Source: CAVUBL01 sp963739795
GTDB taxonomy: Bacteria; Acidobacteriota; Thermoanaerobaculia; Multivoradales; DATKCC01
Assembly: GCA_963739795.1 (NCBI GenBank)
Contig: CAVUBL010000012.1
Span: forward strand, 62,001-126,000
Direction: 5' to 3'
Length of the DNA stretch: 64,000 nucleotides
This document shows positions 1 through 7,682 of the stretch, piece after piece. The first letter of the stretch is position 1. Each line of letters opens with the position of its first letter. A program made the translations under genes and the position numbers. The notes beneath the pieces were generated by a model. It saw nothing but the letters and a program-made list of their open reading frames with translations, was not told the origin of the DNA and did no database searches.

Positions 1-451
1 GGTCCAGGACGAACGGCTTCAGCGGCGCCGGCGCGAAGCCCAGGGAGCGGAAGAAGCCGGCGATGTCGCCCATCTCCTCCTCGTCGACCAGGGTCCGGAC
101 CCGGATCGCGCCCTCGGAGCGGAAGTGGTCGAGGACGGCCTCGGCCATCCGCCGTCCGACCGAGCGGCCACGGGCCTCGGGATCGACGCCCAGGACCTCG
201 ATCCACCCGGTGGGCTCTTCCAGGCCGAAGTCGCCGCTCCTCACTTCGCCGAGCATGAAGCCGACGACCTTGCCGTCGGCGCCGACCGCCACCACCGAAG
301 CGTCCGGGTCTCTGCGGATGTAGTACCCGAGGCGCCGCTCCCAGACTTCCGGGCGGTACCGGCCGCCGATCTTCTCGTCGATGGCGACGATGTCGCCGAT
401 GTCGAGCTCGTCGGCCGGGCGGATGGTGACCTCTTCGATCGTCTCGGGCAT
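1..451 (-). CDS. GNAT family N-acetyltransferase (partial, C-terminus beyond window)
   Basis: The translation begins MPETIEEVTIRPADELDIGD and runs off the left edge after 150 residues. It shows the GNAT layout: an N-terminal strand, a central strand reading VVGFMLGE, and an acetyl-CoA pyrophosphate loop PEARGRSVGRRM followed by a helix. A late AGFFRSLGF segment is typical of RimI-like acetyltransferases. The ATG is preceded by GAGGAA about nine bases upstream. It lies 26 bases downstream of lipA on the same strand, so the two are probably co-transcribed. The substrate cannot be read from the sequence. Confidence 0.85.
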   Translation of the reverse strand, partial: MPETIEEVTIRPADELDIGDIVAIDEKIGGRYRPEVWERRLGYYIRRDPDASVVAVGADGKVVGFMLGEVRSGDFGLEEPTGWIEVLGVDPEARGRSVGRRMAEAVLDHFRSEGAIRVRTLVDEEEMGDIAGFFRSLGFAPAPLKPFVLD

Positions 452-477
452 TCGGTGGGTTCCTCGGGAAGGCCGGC

Positions 478-1467
478 TCAGGAAGTGGCCCGAAGCTCGG
501 AGCGCAGCTCGGGCGGCACGTGCTCGTGGGCGTGGTAGCTCGAGCGCACCAGGGGTCCCGCCTCGCAGTGCAGGAAGCCCAGCGACATGGCGTAGTCGCG
601 CAGCTCGCCGAACTCCTCCGGCGAGACGTAGCGGTCGACGGGCAGGTGCTCCTTGGTGGGCTGGAGGTACTGGCCGACCGCCAGCACCTCGACGCCGGCC
701 CGGCGGATGTCGGCGATCGTCTCCCGCACCTCCTCGTCGCGCTCGCCGAGGCCCAGCATGATCGCCGTCTTGGTGCGTCCGGCGTACTCGCCCGCGTCGC
801 GCCGGCGGGCGGCCTCGGCCAGGAGCGCCAGGCTCCGCTCGTAGCTCGATCCGGGGCGGGCGGCGCGGTACATCCGCGGCACCGTCTCCACGTTGTGGCT
901 GAAGACCTCGGGCCGGGCCGCGAGCACCGTGTCCAGGGCGTCCGGGACACGGCGGAAGTCCGGGGTCAGCACCTCGACCGCGCACTCCGGCGAGCGGCGG
1001 TGGATCGCCTCGATGGTCTGCCGGAAGTGCTCCGCCCCGCCGTCGGGGAGGTCGTCGCGGTCGACCGAGGTGATCACCGCGTGGCGAAGGCCCATGGCCG
1101 CCACCGCCTCGGCCACGTGCTCCGGCTCGGTGGCGTCGACGCCGGGCTCGGGCCGACCGCTCGTGACCGAGCAGAAGCCGCACCGGCGGGTACAGGTGTC
1201 GCCGAGGATCATGAAGGTCGCCGTGCCGTGCTCACCCCAGCACTCGTAGATATTGGGGCACCGCGCCTCGGTGCACACGGTGTTGAGGGACAGGCCGGAG
1301 ACGAGCTTCTTGACCCGGTGGTAGGCCGCCGGCGTCGCCAGGCGGATGCGCAGCCACTCGGGACGCGGCTCGCGGCGGCGGGCCCGGGCGCCGCCGCCCT
1401 CTCCGACGGTGCCGCGGCCCTCTCCGATCTGGACGAGGGGGGTGGGCGGGACGGGAGAGGGGCTCAT
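478..1467 (-). CDS. lipA: Lipoyl synthase (radical SAM)
   Basis: Lipoyl synthase inserts two sulfur atoms into protein-bound octanoyl groups to form lipoate on 2-oxoacid dehydrogenases and the glycine cleavage H protein. Both iron-sulfur motifs are present: the auxiliary cluster CX4CX5C (Cys65, Cys70, Cys76) and the radical-SAM CX3CX2C (Cys92, Cys96, Cys99). The C-terminal RSSY motif, whose serine ligates the auxiliary cluster in this family, is also there. I chose the ATG giving 329 residues. An upstream ATG at 1536 would add a low-complexity leader not expected in LipA. The roughly 40-residue Gly/Arg-rich N-terminus is still longer than usual, so the start is less certain than the function. 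Confidence 0.95.
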   Translation of the reverse strand: MSPSPVPPTPLVQIGEGRGTVGEGGGARARRREPRPEWLRIRLATPAAYHRVKKLVSGLSLNTVCTEARCPNIYECWGEHGTATFMILGDTCTRRCGFCSVTSGRPEPGVDATEPEHVAEAVAAMGLRHAVITSVDRDDLPDGGAEHFRQTIEAIHRRSPECAVEVLTPDFRRVPDALDTVLAARPEVFSHNVETVPRMYRAARPGSSYERSLALLAEAARRRDAGEYAGRTKTAIMLGLGERDEEVRETIADIRRAGVEVLAVGQYLQPTKEHLPVDRYVSPEEFGELRDYAMSLGFLHCEAGPLVRSSYHAHEHVPPELRSELRATS

Positions 1468-1622
1468 GGCGTTGCGGGGGATCGGTCCACGGCGAACGGC
1501 CGGGGATGCGCCCCGGCCGTCTCTATCGTACGACAACCGGCCGGCCGGCCCAACTCTTCCGAGCGACCGGCGACGGCCGACCGATCCCGCACCGTCGCTT
1601 CAATCCGAGAACGAGCCACAGC

Positions 1623-1650
1623 GGGGCGGGGCCCGTCGAGGCCCCGCCCC
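1623..1650 (-). terminator. GC-rich hairpin after the exported-protein gene
   Basis: A perfect 11-bp stem (GGGGCGGGGCC / GGCCCCGCCCC) with a six-base loop begins eight bases beyond the stop codon of the minus-strand gene ending at 1658. No T-run follows, so it is a candidate intrinsic-type terminator judged by stem strength and position only. Confidence 0.5.
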
Positions 1651-1657
1651 ACCGGGC

Positions 1658-2692
1658 TCAGGGGAGGATGTACGCCTCGAAGATCGCGTCCCAGCTCTGG
1701 GACGGGCCCGAGGCCGGGTTCGCCGAGTTGAACGAGAAGCCGTAGACCTGGAGATCGTGCCCGATGTCGGGGATGTTCCAGATCGACGCCCAGCCGGACG
1801 AATTGAAGCCCACGAGGGTGATGACGTTGACCACGTGGTTCAGGCGAGCCGTGGTGTCGAGGACCGTCGAGCCGTTCGGCGCGTAGACCTTGAAGGGATA
1901 GTCGCTGGCGCAGCCGGACATCGGTGCGTCGCAGATCACAGAAGGCCCCGCGCCCGTGATGAAGGGCTCCCAGGTGAAGATGACCAGCTTGGTGGTGCCG
2001 TTGAAGGGCAGGAACCCGAACTGTCGGAAGTGGATGCGGTCAGTCACGCCGTTGCTGTCGCCGGTGCACGGCGAGATCCCCTTGGTGAGCTGGTCGGCGC
2101 ACAGGCGGGCGTCGGCGTCGATCTCCTCGCGGGAGCCACCGGGGTAGAAGTCGCGCAGGTAGGAGTCGATGCTCGGACTGACGGCCTCGAGGGGCACCAT
2201 CGACAGGCCGTTTGCGGAGCCCTCGGCGAGGCGGGTGTAGTAGGTGTAGCCCTCGAGATAGTTGTTGGTGGAGAAAGGGTAGCCCGCCTGGAGCGGGTTC
2301 ATGGTCGTGCCGCCGGTGACCGCGTCGATGGTCACGAAGCCGGTGTAGAAGTCACCCACGGTGAGCTGCCCCTTCACCGTCGGCGAGGCGGTGGAGATGA
2401 AGTCCCGCATGGCGCTGTCCCAGGTCTGTAACGCGTGCAGGAGGATGTTGGTGTAGAGGCCGACCGCGTGGCCGTCCCGGTCCCAGACCTGGACGTGGAT
2501 GATCTGGTCGGCGTTTTGCTCGTTGGTCACGACCAGCAGGGTGTCGTCGGGATGGGCACCGGCATCGATCCCGGTCGAGAAGTAGGGCACCAGAAGCGAA
2601 GCCGCGCGGATGTGGTCGGGCGTGCCGGGAATGGCAAAGGCTGCGGCGGGCAGGACGACGAGCAGTAGGCTCGCCCACAAGGCTCTGCGCAT
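1658..2692 (-). CDS. Exported protein of unknown function
   Basis: A 344-residue protein starting with a clear Sec signal peptide (MRRALWASLLLVVLPAAAFA, cleavage expected after AFA). The mature part has no repeat or catalytic motif I recognise. It contains phrases such as DTLLVVTNEQNADQIIHVQV, a few scattered cysteines, and alternating hydrophobic/Gly/Thr segments suggesting a beta-sandwich. It is followed by a strong hairpin and is probably a single-gene unit. No function is assigned. Confidence 0.7.
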   Translation of the reverse strand: MRRALWASLLLVVLPAAAFAIPGTPDHIRAASLLVPYFSTGIDAGAHPDDTLLVVTNEQNADQIIHVQVWDRDGHAVGLYTNILLHALQTWDSAMRDFISTASPTVKGQLTVGDFYTGFVTIDAVTGGTTMNPLQAGYPFSTNNYLEGYTYYTRLAEGSANGLSMVPLEAVSPSIDSYLRDFYPGGSREEIDADARLCADQLTKGISPCTGDSNGVTDRIHFRQFGFLPFNGTTKLVIFTWEPFITGAGPSVICDAPMSGCASDYPFKVYAPNGSTVLDTTARLNHVVNVITLVGFNSSGWASIWNIPDIGHDLQVYGFSFNSANPASGPSQSWDAIFEAYILP

Positions 2693-2817
2693 GGTTCAGA
2701 TCTCCTCTTGACAAGATGGCCGCCGGCGCGTCGGTGCGCGCGGCCCGAAACTGGAACGGCTCGATAGCCTATAGAGCGTAACGAATTCGACGGGGTTTGT
2801 CCCTCAGAGATCGCGCA

Positions 2818-5244
2818 TCAAGCTCCCTCCGTCGAGAGGGCGACGGCGGGGTCGACCCGGATCGCCCGGCGCACCGGGACCAGGCAGGCCGCGAGCGTAA
2901 CCAGCAGGACCACGGCGACCGACGCGGCGAACGTCCAGGGGTCGGCGGGCGCCACTCCGAAGAGGAAGCTGGAGAGGGATCGGCCCGCCAGTAGGCCCAG
3001 GGCCGTGCCCAGGACGATCCCCACCGAAGCCAGACGGAGCCCCCAGGCCAGGACGCTCCGGACGACATCCGCCTCGGTCGCCCCCAGGGCCCTGCGGATC
3101 CCCAGCTCCCGCGTGCGCTCGACGACCAGCCGCTCGAGGAGCCCGTAGATCCCCGCCACGACCAGGAGCAGGGCGAGCCCCGCGAAGGCGCCGAGGAGCA
3201 CGGCGCGGAACCGCTCCGGGCTCGCGCCCTCGGCCACCGCGCCCGCCAGGCTCTCCATCTCGGGGACGGGCTGGAGCGGGTCGACCTCCCAGATCGCCGC
3301 GCGCAGAGCCGCTCCCAGCTTCGAGTCGTCCCCCCGGGCGACGGCGAGCAGGTCGACGTTGCGCCCGACGGCGAGCTCGGTGGGGGTCGCGGGCCGCTGC
3401 TGGTAAGGGATGTAGACGCCGGGTCCCGGCTCGCGGGCCAGGCCGCCGCCGCGAATGTCGCCGGCTACGCCCACCACGGTCATCCAGGAGCTCTCGTCCA
3501 CGAAGCGGATGCGCCGGCCGATCGGGTCGCGGCCCGGGAAGACCCGATTCCACAGGGCCTGATCGATGATCGCCACCGGCAGGCTCTCGCGGCGGTCCGC
3601 CTCGGTGAAGGCGCGGCCCCGCACCAGGGGGATCTCGAGCACTCGGAAGTAGTCGGGGCTGACCACGCCGTACTGGGCGTTGCGGGCGTTCTCCTCGGTC
3701 TCGGGCTCCCCGGCCACGTAGTAGTCCCGGGTCGCGTGGCCGCGACGGATCGGCAGGTTGTTGGTGACGGCGATCGACTCGAGCCCGGGGACGCGCCGGA
3801 GGCGCTCGACCAGGCGGGCGTAGAACGCCTCCAGCTCAGGGACGGTCCGGTAGCGGTCCGCGGGTACGTGGAGCGGCACCGCCAGGACGCCCGCCGTGCG
3901 GAACCCCGGCGCCTGGCCGGTCAGGGAGACGAAGCTGCGCACCAGCAGGCCCGCGCCGATGACCAGCACGAGGGTGAGGGTGACCTCGGCGACCACCAGC
4001 ACCTGGCTGATCCGGTGGCGGCCCCGGGCGGCGCCGGGTCGGAGCCCTCCGGCCCCCTTGAGGACGCCGCCGAGGGTCCAGCGAGTGGTTGCGAGCGCCG
4101 GGATCATCCCGAAGAGGAGGCCGGTGGCTAGGGCGCTACAGAGGGTGAACAGAAGCACGGGGCCGTCCACCGACACCGCGTCGAGGCGGGGGATGCCCCG
4201 GGGGGCGAGGGCGAGGATCAGGTGGAGACCGCCGAACGCCAGCGCGCCCCCACCCAGACCGCCCAGCAGGGCGAGGACCAGGCTCTCGGTGAGCAGCTCG
4301 CGCACCAGCCGCGCCTTCGAGGCGCCCAGAGCCGTGCGGATCGCCAGCTCCCGCCGCCGGGAGCCGTAGCGCGCCAGCAGCATGTTGGCCACGTTGGCGC
4401 AGGCGATCAGGAGCACCAGGGCGACCGCGAGCTGGAGCACCAGGAGCGCCCCGCGGACGCCGTGGACCAGCTCGGCCTTGACGTGCGCCCAGCGCGGGGC
4501 CCAGCGAGACCGATCCTCCTCCGGGTGCCGCGCCTCGAAGCGGCGCACGGCGGCGTCCAGCTCCGCCTGGGCCCGCGCCATCGGCGCTCCGGACCGCAGG
4601 CGTGCCAGGGGGATCGTGTAGCTCGGCGAGCCGTCCGGAAGGGTGGGCCGGATCTCGAACGGCACCCACAGCCCCGGGTCGTCGCTCCGGGGCACGAGCT
4701 GGCGGAACCCCCGCTCCAGGACTCCGATCACCTGATGCGGCTCGCCGCGGACCCGCAGGGTGCGGCCGAGGACGTCCGGCGACCCGCCGTAGCGCCGCTG
4801 CCAGAGCCCGTAGGAGAGGATCGCGGTACGCGGCGCTCCGGGCCGGCCATCCTCGGCGGTGAAACCACGCCCCATCGCAAGGCGGGCGCGGAGCAGGTGG
4901 AAGAACCCGGGGGTCACCTGGGCGCCCTCCACTTCGTAAGGGGTCTCCCCGCCGGTCACGGCGAACGGCTGCGGGGAGTAGGCGGCCACACCCTCGAAGG
5001 CGGTCGCCGAGCGCTGGAGGTCGAGGGTGATCTCGCTGGGTGACCAGGGGTGCTCGGCCAGAGTGACCAGGCGATCCGAGTCGGGGTATGGCAGCGGATC
5101 GAGGAGCACCGTCTCGATGATGCTGAAGAGGGCCGTGTCCGCGCCGATCCCCAGCGCCAGGGTCAAGACGATCACGGCGTAGAAGCCGGGCGCTCGGCCG
5201 ATCTGCCGGAAGGCCCGTCGAACGTCGCTGAGGATTCCGCCCAT
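2818..5244 (-). CDS. ADOP-type ABC transporter permease (MacB/FtsX-like)
   Basis: An 808-residue inner-membrane protein. The N-terminal phrase DVRRAFRQIGRAPGFYAVIV is typical of the long duplicated permeases that occur in many copies in acidobacterial genomes. There are two halves, each with a periplasmic MacB core-like domain followed by FtsX-type helices: the first around residues 20-420 (helices near GVRGALLVLQLAVALVLLI), the second around 430-808 (LLLVVAGIYGLLERLVVERT and the C-terminal helices). ELAIRTALGASKARLVRELL and its second-half counterpart ELGIRRALGATEADVVR are the coupling segments that contact an ATPase. No ATPase gene is adjacent, which is common for this family. Its substrate is unknown. 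Confidence 0.88.
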   Translation of the reverse strand: MGGILSDVRRAFRQIGRAPGFYAVIVLTLALGIGADTALFSIIETVLLDPLPYPDSDRLVTLAEHPWSPSEITLDLQRSATAFEGVAAYSPQPFAVTGGETPYEVEGAQVTPGFFHLLRARLAMGRGFTAEDGRPGAPRTAILSYGLWQRRYGGSPDVLGRTLRVRGEPHQVIGVLERGFRQLVPRSDDPGLWVPFEIRPTLPDGSPSYTIPLARLRSGAPMARAQAELDAAVRRFEARHPEEDRSRWAPRWAHVKAELVHGVRGALLVLQLAVALVLLIACANVANMLLARYGSRRRELAIRTALGASKARLVRELLTESLVLALLGGLGGGALAFGGLHLILALAPRGIPRLDAVSVDGPVLLFTLCSALATGLLFGMIPALATTRWTLGGVLKGAGGLRPGAARGRHRISQVLVVAEVTLTLVLVIGAGLLVRSFVSLTGQAPGFRTAGVLAVPLHVPADRYRTVPELEAFYARLVERLRRVPGLESIAVTNNLPIRRGHATRDYYVAGEPETEENARNAQYGVVSPDYFRVLEIPLVRGRAFTEADRRESLPVAIIDQALWNRVFPGRDPIGRRIRFVDESSWMTVVGVAGDIRGGGLAREPGPGVYIPYQQRPATPTELAVGRNVDLLAVARGDDSKLGAALRAAIWEVDPLQPVPEMESLAGAVAEGASPERFRAVLLGAFAGLALLLVVAGIYGLLERLVVERTRELGIRRALGATEADVVRSVLAWGLRLASVGIVLGTALGLLAGRSLSSFLFGVAPADPWTFAASVAVVLLVTLAACLVPVRRAIRVDPAVALSTEGA

Positions 5245-5254
5245 GGCTCGTCTC

Positions 5255-5437
5255 CTAGCCTGGACTCTTCATGAGGCGCCGTAGCGAGAGGCGCAAGTGT
5301 GTGTGAGATCAGGGCGCACGTAGCGATGAGCGACGCAGGCGTACTGGACAGTACGTTGAGGAGCGAAGAGCGAGTACGCCCTGAGATCGCGTGGAATTGC
5401 GGCTCGTAGTAGGTGGCTCATGAATAGTCCAGGCTAG
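5255..5437 (+). repeat. 183-bp imperfect palindrome bounded by CTAG (MITE/REP-like)
   Basis: The interval fills almost the whole gap between the permease start and the hydrolase stop. Its ends are inverted copies of CTAGCCTGGACT, continuing as imperfectly matched CTTCATGAG / CTCATGAAT. Inner blocks also pair (GATCAGGGCG with CGCCCTGAGATC). The exact centre, 5340-5355, is the small palindrome CGTACTGGACAGTACG. The right-hand CTAG contains the TAG stop codon of the downstream gene. The shape suggests a non-autonomous palindromic mobile element. It could alternatively act as a bidirectional transcription barrier. Confidence 0.75.
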
Positions 5438-6477
5438 AAGATGTCCAGGTCCTTGCCGGAGACCACCTTGCCCTCATAGCCGGCCTCGTGGATCTCCCGC
5501 ACCAGGTCCTCGTCGGTGGCGCCCCAGTAGAGCTGGTGGTAGAGCACCAAGAGCTTCGGCTTCGCCTTCTTCGCCAGGGCGGCGAGCTCCACCGTCGAGG
5601 TGTGGAAGGCCCGGTGGTAGGTCTGCCACGCCGAGGAGCGATGGCTCAGCGTGGCGGCCGAGTAGACCTCGTGGAGCAGGACGTCGCAACCGTCGCAGGC
5701 CGCGACCAGGCCCTCGGCCGGGCGGGTGTCGCCGGAGATGACGATGGTGCGGTCCGGGGTCTTGAAGCGGAAGCCGAAGGCCTCGGGCCACGAGCCGTGG
5801 AGCACCGGGATGGCGTCGACCTCGACCTTGTCGTCCCGGTAGACCGGGCCGGCCTCGATCACGTGGGTGACGGCGCGGTAGCCGCGCGAGGACTGGGGCT
5901 CCAGGCCGAACAGGCGCATGTCGATGTCCTGGCGCCAGGCCTCCTCGATGTGGCGGGTCATGGCCGCGATTCCGGGCGGGCCGTAGACCTCCAGGGGCTC
6001 CTTCCGGCCCAGCACCCACGGGCTCAGCATGAGGTCCGGCAGGCCGAGGGTGTGGTCCGAGTGAAGATGGGTGATGAAGACCCGGTGGAGCGCCGGCGGC
6101 TCGAGGGCCGAGACACCCCGTTCCGCCGCCGCCGCGGCCCGGCGGACGACCCCCACCCCGGCATCGACCAGGTAGGCCTCGTCGTCGACCACCACGGCCA
6201 CCGCCGGGCCCCACTTGTCGGGAACGGCGTTGGGCGTGCCGGTGCCCAGGAGGACGAGCTTGGTCCGACCGCCCGGCACCGGGGCCTTCTCGGAGGCGGT
6301 CGGTGCGGTCCGAGGGGCCGGGACGGCGGCCGGAGGATCCCCGGCCGCGGGCGGCGCCGCGAGCCAGGCCGTGGCGAGCGTCAGGGCCAGAGCCAGAAAC
6401 AGAATCGGGCCCGGGCGACGCCTCACCGAGAGGCCCTCGCGCCGGCGGGCTCGCGGAGGAGACGAGGTCGAGATCAC
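5434..6477 (-). CDS. Exported metallo-beta-lactamase-fold hydrolase (RNase Z/arylsulfatase-like)
   Basis: The metal motif THLHSDH (HxHxDH) follows a glycine-rich LLGTGTPNAVPDKWGP strand-loop. Later metal positions include ISGDTRPAEG, LLHEVYS and a C-terminal LYHQLYWG, the layout of the RNase Z/ElaC branch. An N-terminal hydrophobic stretch (ILFLALALTLATAWLAAP) predicts export, so this is more likely an extracytoplasmic hydrolase than a tRNA nuclease. The chosen GTG overlaps the upstream gene's stop as GTGA and has GGGAGG upstream. A second GTG at 6426 would give a neater signal peptide and is a real alternative. The stop codon lies inside the palindromic repeat. Confidence 0.82.
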   Translation of the reverse strand: MISTSSPPRARRREGLSVRRRPGPILFLALALTLATAWLAAPPAAGDPPAAVPAPRTAPTASEKAPVPGGRTKLVLLGTGTPNAVPDKWGPAVAVVVDDEAYLVDAGVGVVRRAAAAAERGVSALEPPALHRVFITHLHSDHTLGLPDLMLSPWVLGRKEPLEVYGPPGIAAMTRHIEEAWRQDIDMRLFGLEPQSSRGYRAVTHVIEAGPVYRDDKVEVDAIPVLHGSWPEAFGFRFKTPDRTIVISGDTRPAEGLVAACDGCDVLLHEVYSAATLSHRSSAWQTYHRAFHTSTVELAALAKKAKPKLLVLYHQLYWGATDEDLVREIHEAGYEGKVVSGKDLDIF

Positions 6478-7115
6478 GCCGGAAGCACCCTCCCTTCCTC
6501 GCCGCCCGCGAGCTCGGCCGAGACCTCGCCGCGGGAGAGCTCGTAGCGCACCACGCCCGGTTCCGACCCCGCGCCGGCGAAGCGGAAGCCGCAGGCCTCG
6601 AGCACCCGGATGGAGGGCTCGAGAGACGGGAACGTGTGGGCGACGACCCGGACGACGCCGGGAAGGCCGAAGGCGTGGGCGACGAGGCCGCGCACGGCTT
6701 CGCTGGCGTAGCCGCGGCGCCGGTGCTCGGGCACGATCGAGTAGCCCACCTCCGCCGTGCCCTCCTCCGAGGGCGGCCCCACGTAGCCGACACTGCCGAC
6801 CAGCGTTCGGGCGGCCGCGGCCGCCCCGCCGCCCCGGAGGACGACGAGGTGGAGCCACCATCCGGCCTGCTCCGGACCCTCCTCGAGGCGCGCCAGGGTG
6901 AAGCGGAGCGCCGCCTCGTCCAGGTGCTCGGGCGGCCAGGACGCGGGAACCTCGGCGGCGAGCCGGCGCCCCAGCGCGTCGCCGCCGGCCAGCGCGGCGC
7001 GCACGAGCTCCGGCGTCGCCGGGACGAGCTCCAGGCGAGCGGTCCGGATCGGCCGGGCCAGCCGGACGGCCACCCCTTCTGCCACTCGGTGCACGTTCGA
7101 GCCTCGCCCCATCAT
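6474..7115 (-). CDS. GNAT family N-acetyltransferase (RimJ/RimL-like)
   Basis: A 213-residue protein with the RimJ/RimL signature order: an early RTARLELVPATPELVRAAL strand-helix, a substrate segment containing WWLHLVVLR, then EVGYSIVPEHRRRGYASEA, the acetyl-CoA loop and helix, and a final SIRVLEACGFRFAG. It overlaps the hydrolase gene by GTGA and lies just downstream of another GNAT gene, so the three are likely co-transcribed. The residue or small molecule acetylated is unknown. An ATG one codon later is equally possible. Confidence 0.83.
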   Translation of the reverse strand: MMGRGSNVHRVAEGVAVRLARPIRTARLELVPATPELVRAALAGGDALGRRLAAEVPASWPPEHLDEAALRFTLARLEEGPEQAGWWLHLVVLRGGGAAAAARTLVGSVGYVGPPSEEGTAEVGYSIVPEHRRRGYASEAVRGLVAHAFGLPGVVRVVAHTFPSLEPSIRVLEACGFRFAGAGSEPGVVRYELSRGEVSAELAGGEEGRVLPA

Positions 7116-7137
7116 CCCACGGGCCCGCCGGCGGCGC

Positions 7138-7593
7138 CTACGTCGTGCCCGCCCCCTCCCCGTCCAGGTCCTCGACCAGCACCACCTGCTCCTTCAGGCG
7201 CGCAAACCCCAGGCGCTGGTAGAAGCGGTGGGCCCGCTCGCGGACCACGTTCGAGCGCACCCGCACCCGGGCGAGGCCGCGCCCGCGGGCCCAAGCTTCG
7301 GCGCGCCGCACCAGAGCCTCCCCCACCCCGCCGCCCCGGCTCGCCGCCCCGACCACCAGCCCGCCGATCTCCGCGAACGGCTCGGACTCCAGGCGCAGGG
7401 AGACGAAGACGTGGATCCAGGCGGCGGGCTCGCCGTCCGCGCCTTCGGCCACGAACACTCTGTGGAGCTCCGGATGAGCCAGGAGGCGCCGGAACCGCTC
7501 GCCGACCTGCGCCGTGGTCGACGGATATCCCAGCTCGCCGGCCAGCTCGGCCAGGGCCGGAACGTCGGACGCCACCGCCTCTCGACATCGCAT
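7138..7593 (-). CDS. GNAT family N-acetyltransferase
   Basis: A 151-residue single-domain acetyltransferase. It starts with MRCREAVASDVPALAELAG, has an IGGLVVGAASRGGGVGEALV acetyl-CoA binding segment (consensus R/QxxGxG/A), and ends with ERAHRFYQRLGFARLKEQ. That layout is common in aminoglycoside-type and RimI-like GNATs. It is first in a three-gene minus-strand run and is divergent from the penicillin-acylase gene; only about 90 bases separate the two starts. Confidence 0.85.
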   Translation of the reverse strand: MRCREAVASDVPALAELAGELGYPSTTAQVGERFRRLLAHPELHRVFVAEGADGEPAAWIHVFVSLRLESEPFAEIGGLVVGAASRGGGVGEALVRRAEAWARGRGLARVRVRSNVVRERAHRFYQRLGFARLKEQVVLVEDLDGEGAGTT

Positions 7594-7682
7594 CGAATCA
7601 TTCCCTCCGGACCTGCTGTAACATCCCTCCGAGACGAAACCCGCTCCAACGAACCTCCCCCGGCACCTCTCAGGAGGCTCTC

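Noticed and set aside
6303..7682. The long plus-strand open frame extending upstream of the penicillin-acylase gene
   Set aside because: It is Arg/Pro-rich, runs antisense to the GNAT and hydrolase genes, and the ATG at 7683 has AGGAGG and a signal peptide.
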